Shown here piece after piece: positions 34,594 to 43,480 of a stretch of DNA of 64,000 nucleotides. Both the position numbers and the translations under genes were made by a program. The notes beneath the pieces were generated by a model. That model saw nothing but the letters and a program-made list of their open reading frames with translations, was not told the DNA's origin and did no database searches. Location of the stretch: assembly GCA_933207985.1 (NCBI GenBank), contig OW240921.1:19016344-19080343 (forward strand). The letters run 5' to 3'. The stretch is from Pelobates cultripes (taxonomy: Eukaryota > Chordata > Amphibia > Anura > Pelobatidae). The stretch's first letter is position 1; each line of letters begins with the position of its first letter.

Positions 34594-34680
34594 ATGATGA
34601 AACCAGGATACAAAGTACACGTGGGATGAAAGAGAAAGAAAGCAAACAGATAGAGAATAGGATTTATTCAGAAAAAATGG
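34594..34680 (+). CDS. Gene B extra linker exon, charged
   Basis: An 87-base exon with acceptor GATCTACAG and donor G|GTAAGC, phase 1 on both sides, so it can be included or skipped without a frameshift. It codes about 29 residues rich in Lys and Glu (GMKEKESKQIENRIYSEKM) and no cysteine. It would lengthen the linker between the two LU domains. No counterpart was found between the gene A exons. Confidence 0.55.
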
Positions 34681-35072
34681 GTAAGCAGAATTGCCATGAA
34701 GCAATATACCTTTAAGAATATTGGTGACACACATAACCAATACAGGTGTATCTTTGGTAGAAGTTTATAAAATCATTCTGTATAATATTTTTTATAATGA
34801 ACAAGTAAATGTGAATTAATAGACTTGATCACTTATGACAGTTTAGAAAAAAATATTCTATTCTGTTGGAATCGCCACCACTGTATTTGATGAATAAGGG
34901 CAAAAGTATGCACATTTTATTTTTGGTAAAAATAAAATACATAATGATCAAAAGAGCAAAGGAAGTAATGAATGTGCCTTTTAGTAACAGAAAGACTTTA
35001 GGGAGCACATAACCATCAAAAGAGATTACCAAGAACATTTATTTTCAGTACACGTTTGCATTTAGTATGTTT

Positions 35073-35152
35073 TTAACCCCTTAAGGACACATGACATGTG
35101 TGACATGTCATGATTCCCTTTTATTCCAGAAGTTTGGTCTTTAAGGGGTTAA
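35073..35152. mobile_element. Short TTAA palindromic MITE
   Basis: 80 bases from TTAACCCCTTAAGG to CTTTAAGGGGTTAA, with a central palindrome ACATGACATGTGTGACATGTCAT. The same element, expanded by an internal tandem array, occurs at 56607-57022. Confidence 0.8.
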
Positions 35153-35260
35153 AAGTCATTTGTATAGTAAATCTCAAAGCTAACAAAATAACACTTTAAA
35201 TAATGAAATTGCGAGAGACAGAGATGTATAGGAAAAAGAAAAGAGGGAAAAAGGATTAAA

Positions 35261-35571
35261 ATTAGTGATGTCCCGAACTGTTCGCCAAACTGTTCGCGAA
35301 CGGTTCGCCACGGTTCACCACGAACGGTTCGCCGCGAACTCCATTCAGCAGACACATTCCAGCCAATCAGCAGCAGACCCTCCCAACTCCTGGACAGCAT
35401 CCATTTTGAAGCTGCATTCTTAGTGAGCTGTCCAGGAGGTGGGAGGGTCTGGGAGGGAGGGTCTGATTGGCTGGAATGTGTCTGCTGACTGGAGTCCGCG
35501 GCGAACCGTTCGCGGTGAACCGCGGTGAACCGTGGCGAACCGTTCGGCGAACAGTTCTGGACATCACTAAT
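35261..35571. mobile_element. Palindromic TTCGCGAA-type MITE
   Basis: Long foldback: ATTAGTGATGTCC.GAACTGTTCGCC at the left pairs with GGCGAACAGTTC.GGACATCACTAAT at the right, and most of the interior also pairs (CAGCAGACACATTCCAGCCAATCAG with its complement). Many GAACGGTTCGC words. No coding frame; the open minus-strand stretches across it are by-products. A related end opens the repeat at 61579. Confidence 0.85.
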
Positions 35572-35883
35572 TTAAATAAAATAAAATGCAAAATGTAGGG
35601 GAGAACAAAGGAGGTAACAGGGATTGGTGGTATAAATTTGTAAAAGATTTACTTGGTGGGGTGAAAACTTCTAGATCATTTTTTAAAGTCATTTGCTATA
35701 ATCTTTGAGAGCTTATAATTTAAAGCAAAACTGCAAAGGAATCAGACACAAAATTCAAATCGTACAAATAAATCAAAACTTCATTGGAACTGTATTTTAT
35801 TGTATTAATTACTCTCATTTTATAAAGTAAAAACACTAGATTTCTGTAAAAAAAGTTACTATACAATTTTCTTTTCTATCTAG

Positions 35884-36065
35884 TGCCAGCTGAGAGAAAA
35901 GAAAAGGAACATAAATATTGTCCATTCTGCTTTGAGCTGAACAGCCTCGTGGAATGCGTTGGTAACAGAAAAGTTCTGTGCAGAAATGAAGTTGATCTAT
36001 GCTACACATTTATTGGCAAACTGCCATCTTTAGATAATTTCTACAAACTTAAGCAAATCATATAA
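35884..36065 (+). CDS. Gene B exon 4: start of LU domain 2, donor lost
   Basis: The acceptor TATCTAG and a TG-CCA-GCT start match gene A 8906-9061. It codes KYCPFCFELNSLVEC and VLCRNEVDLCYTFIGK. Where gene A has G|GTAATT, this copy has GATAATT, so the donor GT has become AT and the frame reads on to TAA at 36063-36065. A protein ending here would have half a second domain. Confidence 0.75.
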
Positions 36066-37700
36066 AACTGACATGTGTCATGCATATTGTGTTGATAGAG
36101 TAATTGTCCATGTAAGATATTTCAGATCATTACTGTCCATTTTTTTCATTGAACCCTTCTATATTAGCCTTCTATATAAGGAATTTTTGGTTGGGTCAAT
36201 GTCTGGAGGTGCATCCCTGATCATTGGATATCGCAGGAACAGAACTTATTTCTTCCTGGTTCATTTACATTGAAAAATATTATTTTCTTGAATTTGTATT
36301 AAGTGTGAGAAAAGTGACGAGTTGCATAAATAACAGCAAACCATGAGGTGCAAAATACATGATGCACAATGAGCATCGTACCAGCTAGATGATTGGAATA
36401 GTAACTTGTTACTGCAGTTTGAGCATTCTTGATTAGTAGCACAAGCAATCTCCTTAAAACGAAGACACAAAAAATAGAACGCAAGAAAAAAAATTGGGAT
36501 ATTTTTGAATAGACACAGTGGTAAAAGCGATAAAAATCATAAATAATGCAAAAATTAAAAAGACAACAGAGAAAGTGAAAACGAGGTTGTAATAAAAAGG
36601 AGAAAAAAAAACTTTGAAAGATTAAAAACAACAATCGATTATGTGAACGATATTATCAAACCATGCCACCTACTGAAATTATTATGAAATGTAAAGTACA
36701 ATCAGTAATAGAGTAAGATGCTTTTCAATAAAACAAAACATTGAAAACAACCTCCTTTACTTTATTTATATAATGATTTAAGATAAATAAATCCAACGTA
36801 TGTTACATGTAACAATGCGAGTATTTTATATTTTAATTAGGCTTCCCCAACCATTTTCTTTTGCTGTGCATTTTATAAAAACAATTCGTGATCAAGACTT
36901 TAAGATTTTAGCTTCAAATCTCCTGGTTCATAAATCGATACTTTAATGATTTCTCAGTATTTTTACCACAGTGCTTTTAAAATAACACAAAAAAGAACAG
37001 TTAAAATGATTGCTACATCAAAATGGATGCCTATAAAAAGGAGAGGGTTAGTAGGGTTAAATGTTATCATTTCATCAGTCTATTTCACTGAGATTTTTTT
37101 AAACTTGATTTGTTAAATTTTCAATGTGTTGGTATTGTTTTCTATAGAGGCTATCTGTTCGATATAAACTGAAGTTTTTGTGTTCTCCCTGCGACCCACC
37201 CCATTTCACACATTATCACTTACACATTATCATTTTCAAACTTTCTCTAACATGGACAGCACTCATTGGCTGAAAGATATGGCTTTGTCACAGCCAGCAT
37301 TTTCAGCCAAGCAGCACCATTCACAAATGGAAAGCAGAAGTATAAATTATGCATTATCATTGCAGCCAAGATTGAGGCAGTCCCTTGGCACTGAGTAGAA
37401 CCACCCTCTTTTAAAACTATTCCTAAACATTTGATTATTAACCAGGGACTGGTGTCATAGTATATTAGGCAACAAAACCACTGGCAGCAAGCTCTAGCAT
37501 TTATGTTACTTAACGTACCCCTTTACCATGGTAAATCTTTTTTTTTTACTTTAAAGTAATCCAGATTTATTGAGGTACTGAGCACTTGAATTCTGATATA
37601 AGATCTATTTAAGCAAAAACAGACAAAATGAAACCTTAATAGCTTTCCCTTTGATTAGGTCTCAGACAGGTTTTCATTTAGATGTTCCATCACAGAGGAA
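36066..37700. other. Gene B intron; nothing recognised
   Basis: AT-rich. Minus-strand frames near 36261-36634 are Phe/Cys-rich with no domain. No LINE or LTR motif seen. Confidence 0.3.
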
Positions 37701-37739
37701 ACCTATATCATTTGCCCATCAGGCTAATCACACTCAAAA

Positions 37740-37850
37740 AGGCAGTTTTTGTCTTTGTGAGAGATACAGTAAAACCAGACAACAGTTTTGGGTTTTGTTG
37801 GGATTCGAAAGTGAAGTGTAATTGATACCTCTCCAGGCACAAAGATAAAT
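37740..37850 (-). repeat. Degenerate copy of the ribozyme-bearing repeat
   Basis: GTGAGAGATACAGTAAAACCAGAC, then GATACCTCTCCAGGCAC follow the same order as at 27738-27818. The hammerhead boxes are unrecognisable here. Confidence 0.4.
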
Positions 37851-38132
37851 GATGCAAACATTGGAAAATTTTAATTTTAAAAATAAAAAGTAACGTTTAC
37901 TAAGCACCTATGTTAATATGTAGTTTATTTTGAGAATAAGTGAAATAAGGGTTACAATCTTGCTTGAAAAAAACGATTGTACAAAAAATAATGCTTGCAT
38001 TTGTATAAACAGTTTCAAATATCTACATAATTATTTTATGAAGAAAATGTCGATGCCTATTTGATACTTTGAAAAGCATTTGTGTAATGTGATTCCTCAG
38101 TATTTGATCTGTGATGTATCTCACCTTTACAG

Positions 38133-38208
38133 ATGGTTCGGACATGCAGATATCTCTTAAAGGATAAACAAAACAAATCAAGTGTGAATATTGGCTGAAT
38201 CAAATAAA
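38133..38208 (+). pseudogene. Gene B last exon relic
   Basis: The acceptor CACCTTTACAG and the DGSDM start parallel the gene A last exon (DGTESHM). TAA at 38165-38167 replaces the cysteine after KG, so the end of domain 2 is lost. AATAAA at 38203-38208. Confidence 0.55.
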
Positions 38209-38253
38209 AAATGATAACTCGACCTTAATCTGCACTTAAAAAAAATTAAATAA

Positions 38254-38256
<3 letters not shown>

Positions 38257-38295
<39 letters not shown>
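38257..38295. repeat. AT microsatellite
   Basis: (TA)n run directly abutting the left arm of the hammerhead palindrome. Confidence 0.9.
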
Positions 38296-38297
<2 letters not shown>

Positions 38298-38358
38298 CAA
38301 GTAGGATGGCTGCACTCACGGATTTCTATTTAAAAAATAACTTTTATTCAGTTTCCAT

Positions 38359-38399
38359 AAAATCGACGTTTCAGTCCACCTTGTGGACTTTCATCAGGA
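38359..38399 (-). ncRNA. Hammerhead-like motif, minus arm of palindrome
   Basis: Mirror image of the plus-arm motif, with identical boxes on the minus strand (CTGATGA at 38391-38397, GAAA at 38369-38372). RNA from either strand therefore contains one sense motif and one antisense copy able to pair with it. Confidence 0.55.
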
Positions 38400-38440
38400 T
38401 CCTGATGAAAGTCCACAAGGTGGACTGAAACGTCGATTTT
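38400..38440 (+). ncRNA. Hammerhead-like motif, plus arm of palindrome
   Basis: CTGATGA, a seven-pair stem II, GAAA, then CGTC: all conserved boxes are present with GTC as cleavage triplet. Stem III is reduced to a C-G step with no loop and stem I is about three to four pairs (GATC/GAT). Expected to be weak or dimer-dependent, if active at all. Confidence 0.55.
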
Positions 38441-38582
38441 ATGGAAACTGAATAAAAGTTATTTTTTAAATGGAAATCCGTGAGTGCAGCCATCCTACTT
38501 GCCTATATTGATATTGAAGCCCAGGCTATGCACCCGGTCTTGGAAGTCTCAGGAGCCTGTGTGCAAGGTACAGTTCAAATTT

Positions 38583-38589
<7 letters not shown>

Positions 38590-38632
<43 letters not shown>
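38590..38632. repeat. AT microsatellite
   Basis: (TA)n run about 80 bases right of the palindrome. Confidence 0.95.
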
Positions 38633-38634
<2 letters not shown>

Positions 38635-39559
38635 TTCCAAGAATTATAATCTGCAAAACAAAAGTTGTAGTGAATGGAATGCTTCGTAATTCAGTTTGTT
38701 TTGTTCCTGGATTTCAAAATTGAACACCCGTTTAATCCACAAAATTATAACAATAATAAAAAGAATTAAGCCAGCAATGTGTGGTTTTGATTTTAAATTT
38801 CAGATTTTCTTAAGTTGCACCTTGGACAGAATTGTGGATGAAAATAGCAACGGTTGTGCAGAACCAATAATAAATAGACTAAGTTGAGATTTGAGTTCAA
38901 ATAGCTGATTTCTGTTATGTGGTGTTCCAGATATATTACAAAACATTTACCAATAATAGGTGTCTTGGCAGGACTTGCAGGAGGCAAAGAGCAGATAATC
39001 ATATAGAAACAGTAACATGCTAGGATCCACAAGTTAATGTATGTACTATAACAGGAAACAAAAAACAGTATGTACAATGAAGAAATGTCAATTTCTAAAC
39101 ACTATCTCCTAGACTAAAAGCACCTTGTGTTCATTTTAATTTTATCTGATGTTTTGTATTCTTTTAAATGTGAGCTTAGGATATAGCAATTTACATCACA
39201 ATATTTTTCCATCTGTGCACAACTAAGGCACACAATGCATTGAAGAAGGAGAAACACATAATTGTGGGAGATTTATTAAAGTTTTCTGCACCAAAATGTG
39301 GTGCAAAAATGTAAAGTCACAAATGTAATAGGTCTGTTTTTTTCCATTGGTTTCCATGGTAATTGCTCAACTTTCAGTACTGTAGACGGTGTTTTAAAAC
39401 AAAACAGTTTGATAAATCTAGTTCAATTTGTTTTCCTATTTGTCCTCCTTCAATGCAATTTCATGATAAACTATATTATAATCTAAAGGACAAAATAGCA
39501 ATTTGTGTAACAAATGCTCTTTAGGGAAAGTAAAAATTTAATTTTGTTGTCTAATCTGT
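38633..39559. other. No gene recognised
   Basis: AT-rich. 38800-38890 has an AG-bounded stretch with GGTTGTGCAG but no LU-domain cysteine pattern, so no exon was called. Confidence 0.3.
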
Positions 39560-39574
39560 AGACAGTTCTCTATC

Positions 39575-40590
39575 TTGCGGCAGGAGATTGTATTTTTGAA
39601 GTCTGAGATTTGTAAATTATCTGGTGAAGAAACTCAGACTGAAACTGCTGCAAAGCCACTGCCGCAGAGACATGCTAGGAAAGGCAGATGGATTACTGTA
39701 GGATCTGGTAGACTTAGAGTTGTGGATAAAAGGCATTTTGCACAGTCTGTTGCTCTTCATAATTCATTTTCTGCACTTTCAGAGTGTAATGGTGTTGTGG
39801 AGACAGGCACTGAGGCTAGTGGTGTTGTGGAGAGAGGCACTGAGGCTAGTGGTGTTGTGGAGAGAGGCACTGAGACTAGTGGTGTTGTGGAGAGAGGCAC
39901 TGAGACTAGTGGTGTTGTAGAGAGAGGCACTGAGGCTAGTGGTGTTGTAGAGAGAGGCACTGAGGCTAGTGGTGTTGTAGAGAGAGGCACTGAGGCTAGT
40001 GGTGTTGTGGAGAGAGGCACTGAGGCTAGTGGTGTTGTGGAGAGAGGCACTGAGACTAGTGGTGTTGTGGAGACCGGCTTGGAGACTATGGTGAGGCCTA
40101 ATAGAAAACAGTTGTTGTTGGGTGATTCCATTATAAGAGGTGTGGAGATGGACAATGGTGGTCTTGTGAGGTGTCTTCCCGGAGCTACTGCTCACAGAGT
40201 CGTATCTGTAATATTGTTAAGCAAGCAAAGCAGGAAGGGGAATTGGATGTACTTGTCCATCTAGGGACAAATGACTTGGCTTGTAATGAGGTTTCAGAGG
40301 TTAAGGAAGTTTTTAGTGTTTTTGCCAATGATATATGGCAGGTTGCTTCCACACTGTCATTCTCTGAAGTTTTGCCTGTGCATAACACTCAGAACGACAG
40401 GCGGATGCGTATTAGGGACTTTAATTTGTGGCTTGGTGAATGGTGTCGGGAGCAAGGATTTGGCTTTATTTCTCATGGTAGCTCTGTTTGGAATGGAGAT
40501 AAGCTGTACAAAAAGATGGTTTGCATCTTTCTCAAAAGGGAACAAATGTTCTCAGTGAGCAGTTCAGAGGTTTTGCTAGGATGTATTTAA
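39575..40590 (+). pseudogene. LINE ORF1 with decapeptide repeats and SGNH-esterase-like end
   Basis: The first frame (39575-40264) has a basic start, then nine or more copies of a GVVERGTEAS decapeptide, then RKQLLLGDSIIRGVE, the GDS block of SGNH hydrolases. After a frameshift the second frame (40171-40590) gives VHLGTNDLA, the G-x-N-D block, and further downstream sequence. ORF1 esterases are found in CR1-type LINEs and are thought to help membrane or RNP handling. A catalytic His near the end was not identified with confidence. Confidence 0.75.
39790..40089 (+). repeat. 30-bp minisatellite inside ORF1
   Basis: Units start every 30 bases from 39790 (GGTGTTGTGGAGAGAGGCACTGAGGCTAGT in type). 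Nine full units and a diverged tenth. Variation is limited to a few positions (GAGGCT/GAGACT, GTGGAG/GTAGAG). The unit is a multiple of three, so the frame is kept, and the opposite strand is open too. Confidence 0.95.
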
Positions 40591-40613
40591 ACTAGGAGGG
40601 GGGGGGCAAAAGG

Positions 40614-41368
40614 GTGATAAAACATCAATCCAATTGTCCCCCAAAACAAGGACAGAAGGTGCCTGTAGCAAGTTTATTAAAAAATGATAAGCTTAGAGTC
40701 ATGTCTACAAATGCTCGCAGTTTAGGGAATAAGATCCATGAACTTGTGGCAATAATGGCAACTGATAGTGTAGATTTAGTCGCTGTTACTGAGACATGGT
40801 ACAATGAGAAAAATGACTGGGACATAGCAATACCAGGGTACTCTTATATAGGAAAGATAGGGAAGGCAAGAAAGGGGGAGGGGTGGCCTTGTATGTGAAG
40901 GATAGCATAAAATCTAGCCTAATAAAAGTTAGTGAGGCAAACATAGAGTCCGTTTGGGCTACGTTAGAATTTGGTAATCACACATTAACTCGTGTAGGTG
41001 TGATTTATAGGCCCCCTGGACAAATTGAAGAGTTAGATAATCTATTAGTTGAGGAAATAGCTAAAATGACAATGAAGGGGGAAGTTATCATCATGGGTGA
41101 CTTTTATCTTCCTGATGTAAATTGGAAAACAAAATTAGCTAATTGTGCCAGGAGCACACATATTCTAAACTCCCTACTGGAATTGTCTCTAAAACAAGTT
41201 GTTGAGGAGCCAACTCGTAAAGAGGCCATACTAGATTTAGTGTTAACAAATGGAGATTTGGTATCAGATGTTACTGTAGGTGAAAGTTTAGGATCCAGTG
41301 ATCATCAGTCAGTGTGGTTTAATATAAGAACAGTGACTGAGTCACACCACACAAAACAAAAGTTTTAG
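40614..41368 (+). pseudogene. LINE AP-type endonuclease
   Basis: Two overlapping frames, joined by a frameshift near 40890, encode the apurinic-type endonuclease. Motifs seen: VMSTNARSLGNK (the N of the metal site), LVAVTETWYNE (catalytic Glu), GVIYRPPG, MGDFYLPDVNW (the GDFN-like block) and SSDHQSVWF (the catalytic SDH). The endonuclease nicks target DNA to prime reverse transcription. Confidence 0.85.
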
Positions 41369-41929
41369 ACTTTAGAAAAACAGACTTTTCTAAAATTAGA
41401 ATATGGGTAGAGGAGTCATTATCAGACTGGAGCAATTTAAATGGAGTCCAAGAAAAATGGGATTATTTAAAAGTTGCACTATTGAAGGCAACAAAAAATG
41501 TGGCCAAAATAGTTAAAAACAAAAAGTTAGCATTTAGGAATTATAAAAAAAACCCAGAGTGAGGGAGACAAAATGATCTATAAGATTAGGCAGAAAGAGG
41601 CTAAGCAAGTTATAAGAGCTTCCAAATCACACACACAAGAGAAAATAGCACAGTCAGTAAAAAAAGGGGATAAAACATTTTTAGATACATAAATGAGAAA
41701 AGAAAAGTAAAACAAGGATTAGTTAGATTAAAAACAAGAAGGAAGGTATGTAGAAGAGGATAAAGGTCTAGCTGACTGCCTCAATGAATATTTTTGTTCT
41801 GTATTTACAGATGAAAATGAAGGAAAGGGACCTCAGTTGAGAAAAAGGATAAATGAGTCATTTATTACACGTGAGTTTACAGAGGAAGAGGTTCTATTTC
41901 AACTGTAAAAAGTAAAGACAAATAAGTCA

Positions 41930-42530
41930 ATGGGACCTGATGGAATACACCCAAAGCTATTAAAAGAGCTTAGAGGTGTACTAGCAAAACCATTAACAGA
42001 TTTATTTAACCAATCATTGTTAACAGGAGTAGTCCCAGAAGATTGGAAGTTAGCGAATGTTGTGCCCATTTACAAGAAAGGTAATAGGGAGGAGTCGGGC
42101 AACTATAGGCCAGTAAGCCTTACTTCAGTAGTGGGAAAAGTGATGGAAACCATGTTAAAGAATAGGATTGATGAACATCTAAAAACACATGGATTTCAAG
42201 ATCAGAGACAACATGGGTTTACTTCAGGGAGATCATGCCAAACTAATCTTATTGATTTTTTGATTGGGTAACTAAAATAATAGATCAGGGTGGTGCAGCA
42301 GACATTGCTTACCTAGATTTCAGTAAGGCTTTTGACACTGTTGCACATAGAAGGCTTATCAATAAACTGCAATCTTTAAGTTTGGATTCAAATATTGTTG
42401 AATGGGTAAGGCAGTGGCTGAGTAACAGACAACAGAGGGTTGTAGTTAATGGAATATATTCGAAGCTTGGACTTGTCACCAGTGGGGTACCTCAGGGATC
42501 TGTACTTGGACCCATTCTCTTTAATATTTT
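41930..42530 (+). pseudogene. LINE reverse transcriptase, truncated by gap
   Basis: Frames read GPDGIHPKLLKEL, VPIYKKGNREESGNYRPVS, QHGFTSGRSCQTNL, then after a shift LDFSKAFDTVAHRRL (first catalytic Asp) and SGVPQGSVLGPILFNI (the PQG block). The YxDD motif should lie inside the N run at 42531-42630. The copy would be inactive because of the shift at about 42270. Confidence 0.85.
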
Positions 42531-42630
42531 NNNNNNNNNNNNNNNNNNNNNNNNNNNNNNNNNNNNNNNNNNNNNNNNNNNNNNNNNNNNNNNNNNNNNN
42601 NNNNNNNNNNNNNNNNNNNNNNNNNNNNNN
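42531..42630. other. Assembly gap (100 N)
   Basis: Exactly 100 N, a common placeholder for a gap of unknown size. It cuts the reverse transcriptase, and the sequence to the right is not its continuation, so real LINE sequence is missing. Confidence 0.95.
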
Positions 42631-42784
42631 CTGCATATTATATGCAGTTGTGTCACAAATGAATTTTTTTTTATTCCTATGTAAATATATATATATCTAC
42701 GGTAAATATAGTTAAATATTTTAAAAAATACTATGCTATTTAAAAATATCTAACAAAATATATATAGTTTGGATCAACAGCAGT

Positions 42785-42855
<71 letters not shown>

Positions 42856-42942
42856 AAGAAAATGCAATTACACCTTCCTTTGATGTATTCTTGCCCGGTG
42901 TGCTTATCAGTGAACAGATACAATCAGTATATAGTATCAGGG
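42631..42942. repeat. AT-rich flank with long AT microsatellite
   Basis: (TA)n at 42788-42850. The words CTATGCTATTTAAAAATAT and ATCAACAGCAGTAA here recur at 43202-43252, so a local duplication of about 100 bases is present. Confidence 0.8.
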
Positions 42943-43115
42943 ACTTCTGAATGAATAAACTTAGTATTAAGTTCAATAACAATCGTTAGCCTGGTATCAC
43001 AGACTTTCATCAGGATCCTGATGAAAGTCTGTGATACAGACTGAAACGTTGATTTTTATTTTGAGCTAATAAAAGCTAAGTTTTATTCATTCAACTTGGA
43101 AGTCCCTGGAGTGCT
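42943..43115. repeat. Inverted hammerhead pair
   Basis: Centre CAGGATCCTG at 43011-43020. The inner 22 bases of each arm (42994-43015 and 43016-43037) are perfect reverse complements; beyond that the left arm is a decayed antisense copy of the right (GAATGAATAAAACTTAG words on both sides). The right arm carries the intact motif at 43018-43053. Confidence 0.75.
43016..43053 (+). ncRNA. Hammerhead-like motif
   Basis: CTGATGA (43018-43024), stem II AGTCTGT/ACAGACT with GAT loop, GAAA (43043-43046), CGTT then GAT. The core boxes are intact; stem III is lacking as in the 38400 motif. The left partner on the minus strand is decayed. Confidence 0.5.
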
Positions 43116-43131
43116 ATCTTGTACTTTTGGT

Positions 43132-43162
<31 letters not shown>
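43132..43162. repeat. AT microsatellite
   Basis: (TA)n run to the right of the inverted hammerhead pair. Confidence 0.9.
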
Positions 43163-43165
<3 letters not shown>

Positions 43166-43247
43166 AAAGACTGAACTCCGTGGACTTGAGTTTTATATCC
43201 AATATGCTATTTAAAAATATTAAAAAATATTTATTTTGTATCAACAG

Positions 43248-43480
43248 CAGTAATACAAATATGCCAAAGACTGAACTCAATGGACTTGAGTCTTATGTAA
43301 GTACTGTAAATATACAACCATACAACTAGGTAACTAATTATTGCATGTCTTCATTTTGAATATTTGATATTGATATTAAAGTATTTAAATTTTCACAATG
43401 TTTGTTTTTTCTATATTTTAATTAGTGCCAGAAAGAAATATGTATTCATTCATCATTACCTGTTCTGTAGCTCAATGATC
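43248..43480 (+). pseudogene. Possible relic exons of a third Ly6/uPAR copy
   Basis: 43248-43296 has an AG-bounded start and a GTAAGT end and codes a linker-like NTNMPKTELNGLESY. 43425 onward begins AG|TG-CCA-GAA-AGA, like the second-domain exon starts at 8906 and 35884, but hits TGA after about 17 codons and lacks the cysteines. The phases do not match those of gene B. This is weak evidence, kept because the order mirrors gene B. Confidence 0.2.

Larger units (their letters stand above)
28030..38210 (+). pseudogene. Gene B: two-domain Ly6/uPAR (three-finger) protein, apparently disabled
   Basis: A paralogue of gene A in the same orientation. Exons in order: signal peptide 28030-28081; first cysteine exon from 31392; CC..DCN exon 32770-32928; charged linker exon 34594-34680; second-domain exon 35884-36065; terminal exon 38133-38167. 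The phases of exons 1-2 and of 3, linker and 4 agree perfectly. Three faults are visible. Exon 2 runs into TAA (31505) with no donor in the phase exon 3 needs. The donor after exon 4 is AT instead of GT, so the frame stops at 36065. The last exon stops after LKG. A recently decayed gene is likelier than a working isoform, but transcripts could prove otherwise. AATAAA at 38203-38208 may be the old polyA signal. Confidence 0.65.
38291..38508. repeat. Near-perfect 218-bp palindrome of two hammerhead motifs
   Basis: Arms 38291-38399 and 38400-38508 are reverse complements with one mismatch seen. Each arm carries the same motif outward from the centre: CTGATGA, stem II AGTCCAC/GTGGACT with an AAG loop, GAAA, CGTC. 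The plus copy has CTGATGA at 38402-38408 and GAAA at 38427-38430; the minus copy is its mirror. AT microsatellites lie at or near both ends (38257-38295, 38590-38632). The centre CAGGATCCTG has no spacer. Confidence 0.85.
39560..42530 (+). mobile_element. CR1/L2-type LINE, long copy cut by an assembly gap
   Basis: In order on the plus strand: ORF1 with a minisatellite and an SGNH-esterase-like end (39575-40590, frameshift near 40200), an AP-type endonuclease (40614-41368, frameshift near 40890), a linker with stops, and a reverse transcriptase (41930-42530) that is broken off by the N run. The esterase-type ORF1 is known from CR1-group LINEs. Frameshifts and stops make it inactive as it stands. 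Confidence 0.85.

Noticed and set aside
39757..40195. Two minus-strand frames of 132 and 138 codons with Ser/Thr repeats
   Set aside because: Antisense shadow of the LINE ORF1 minisatellite.
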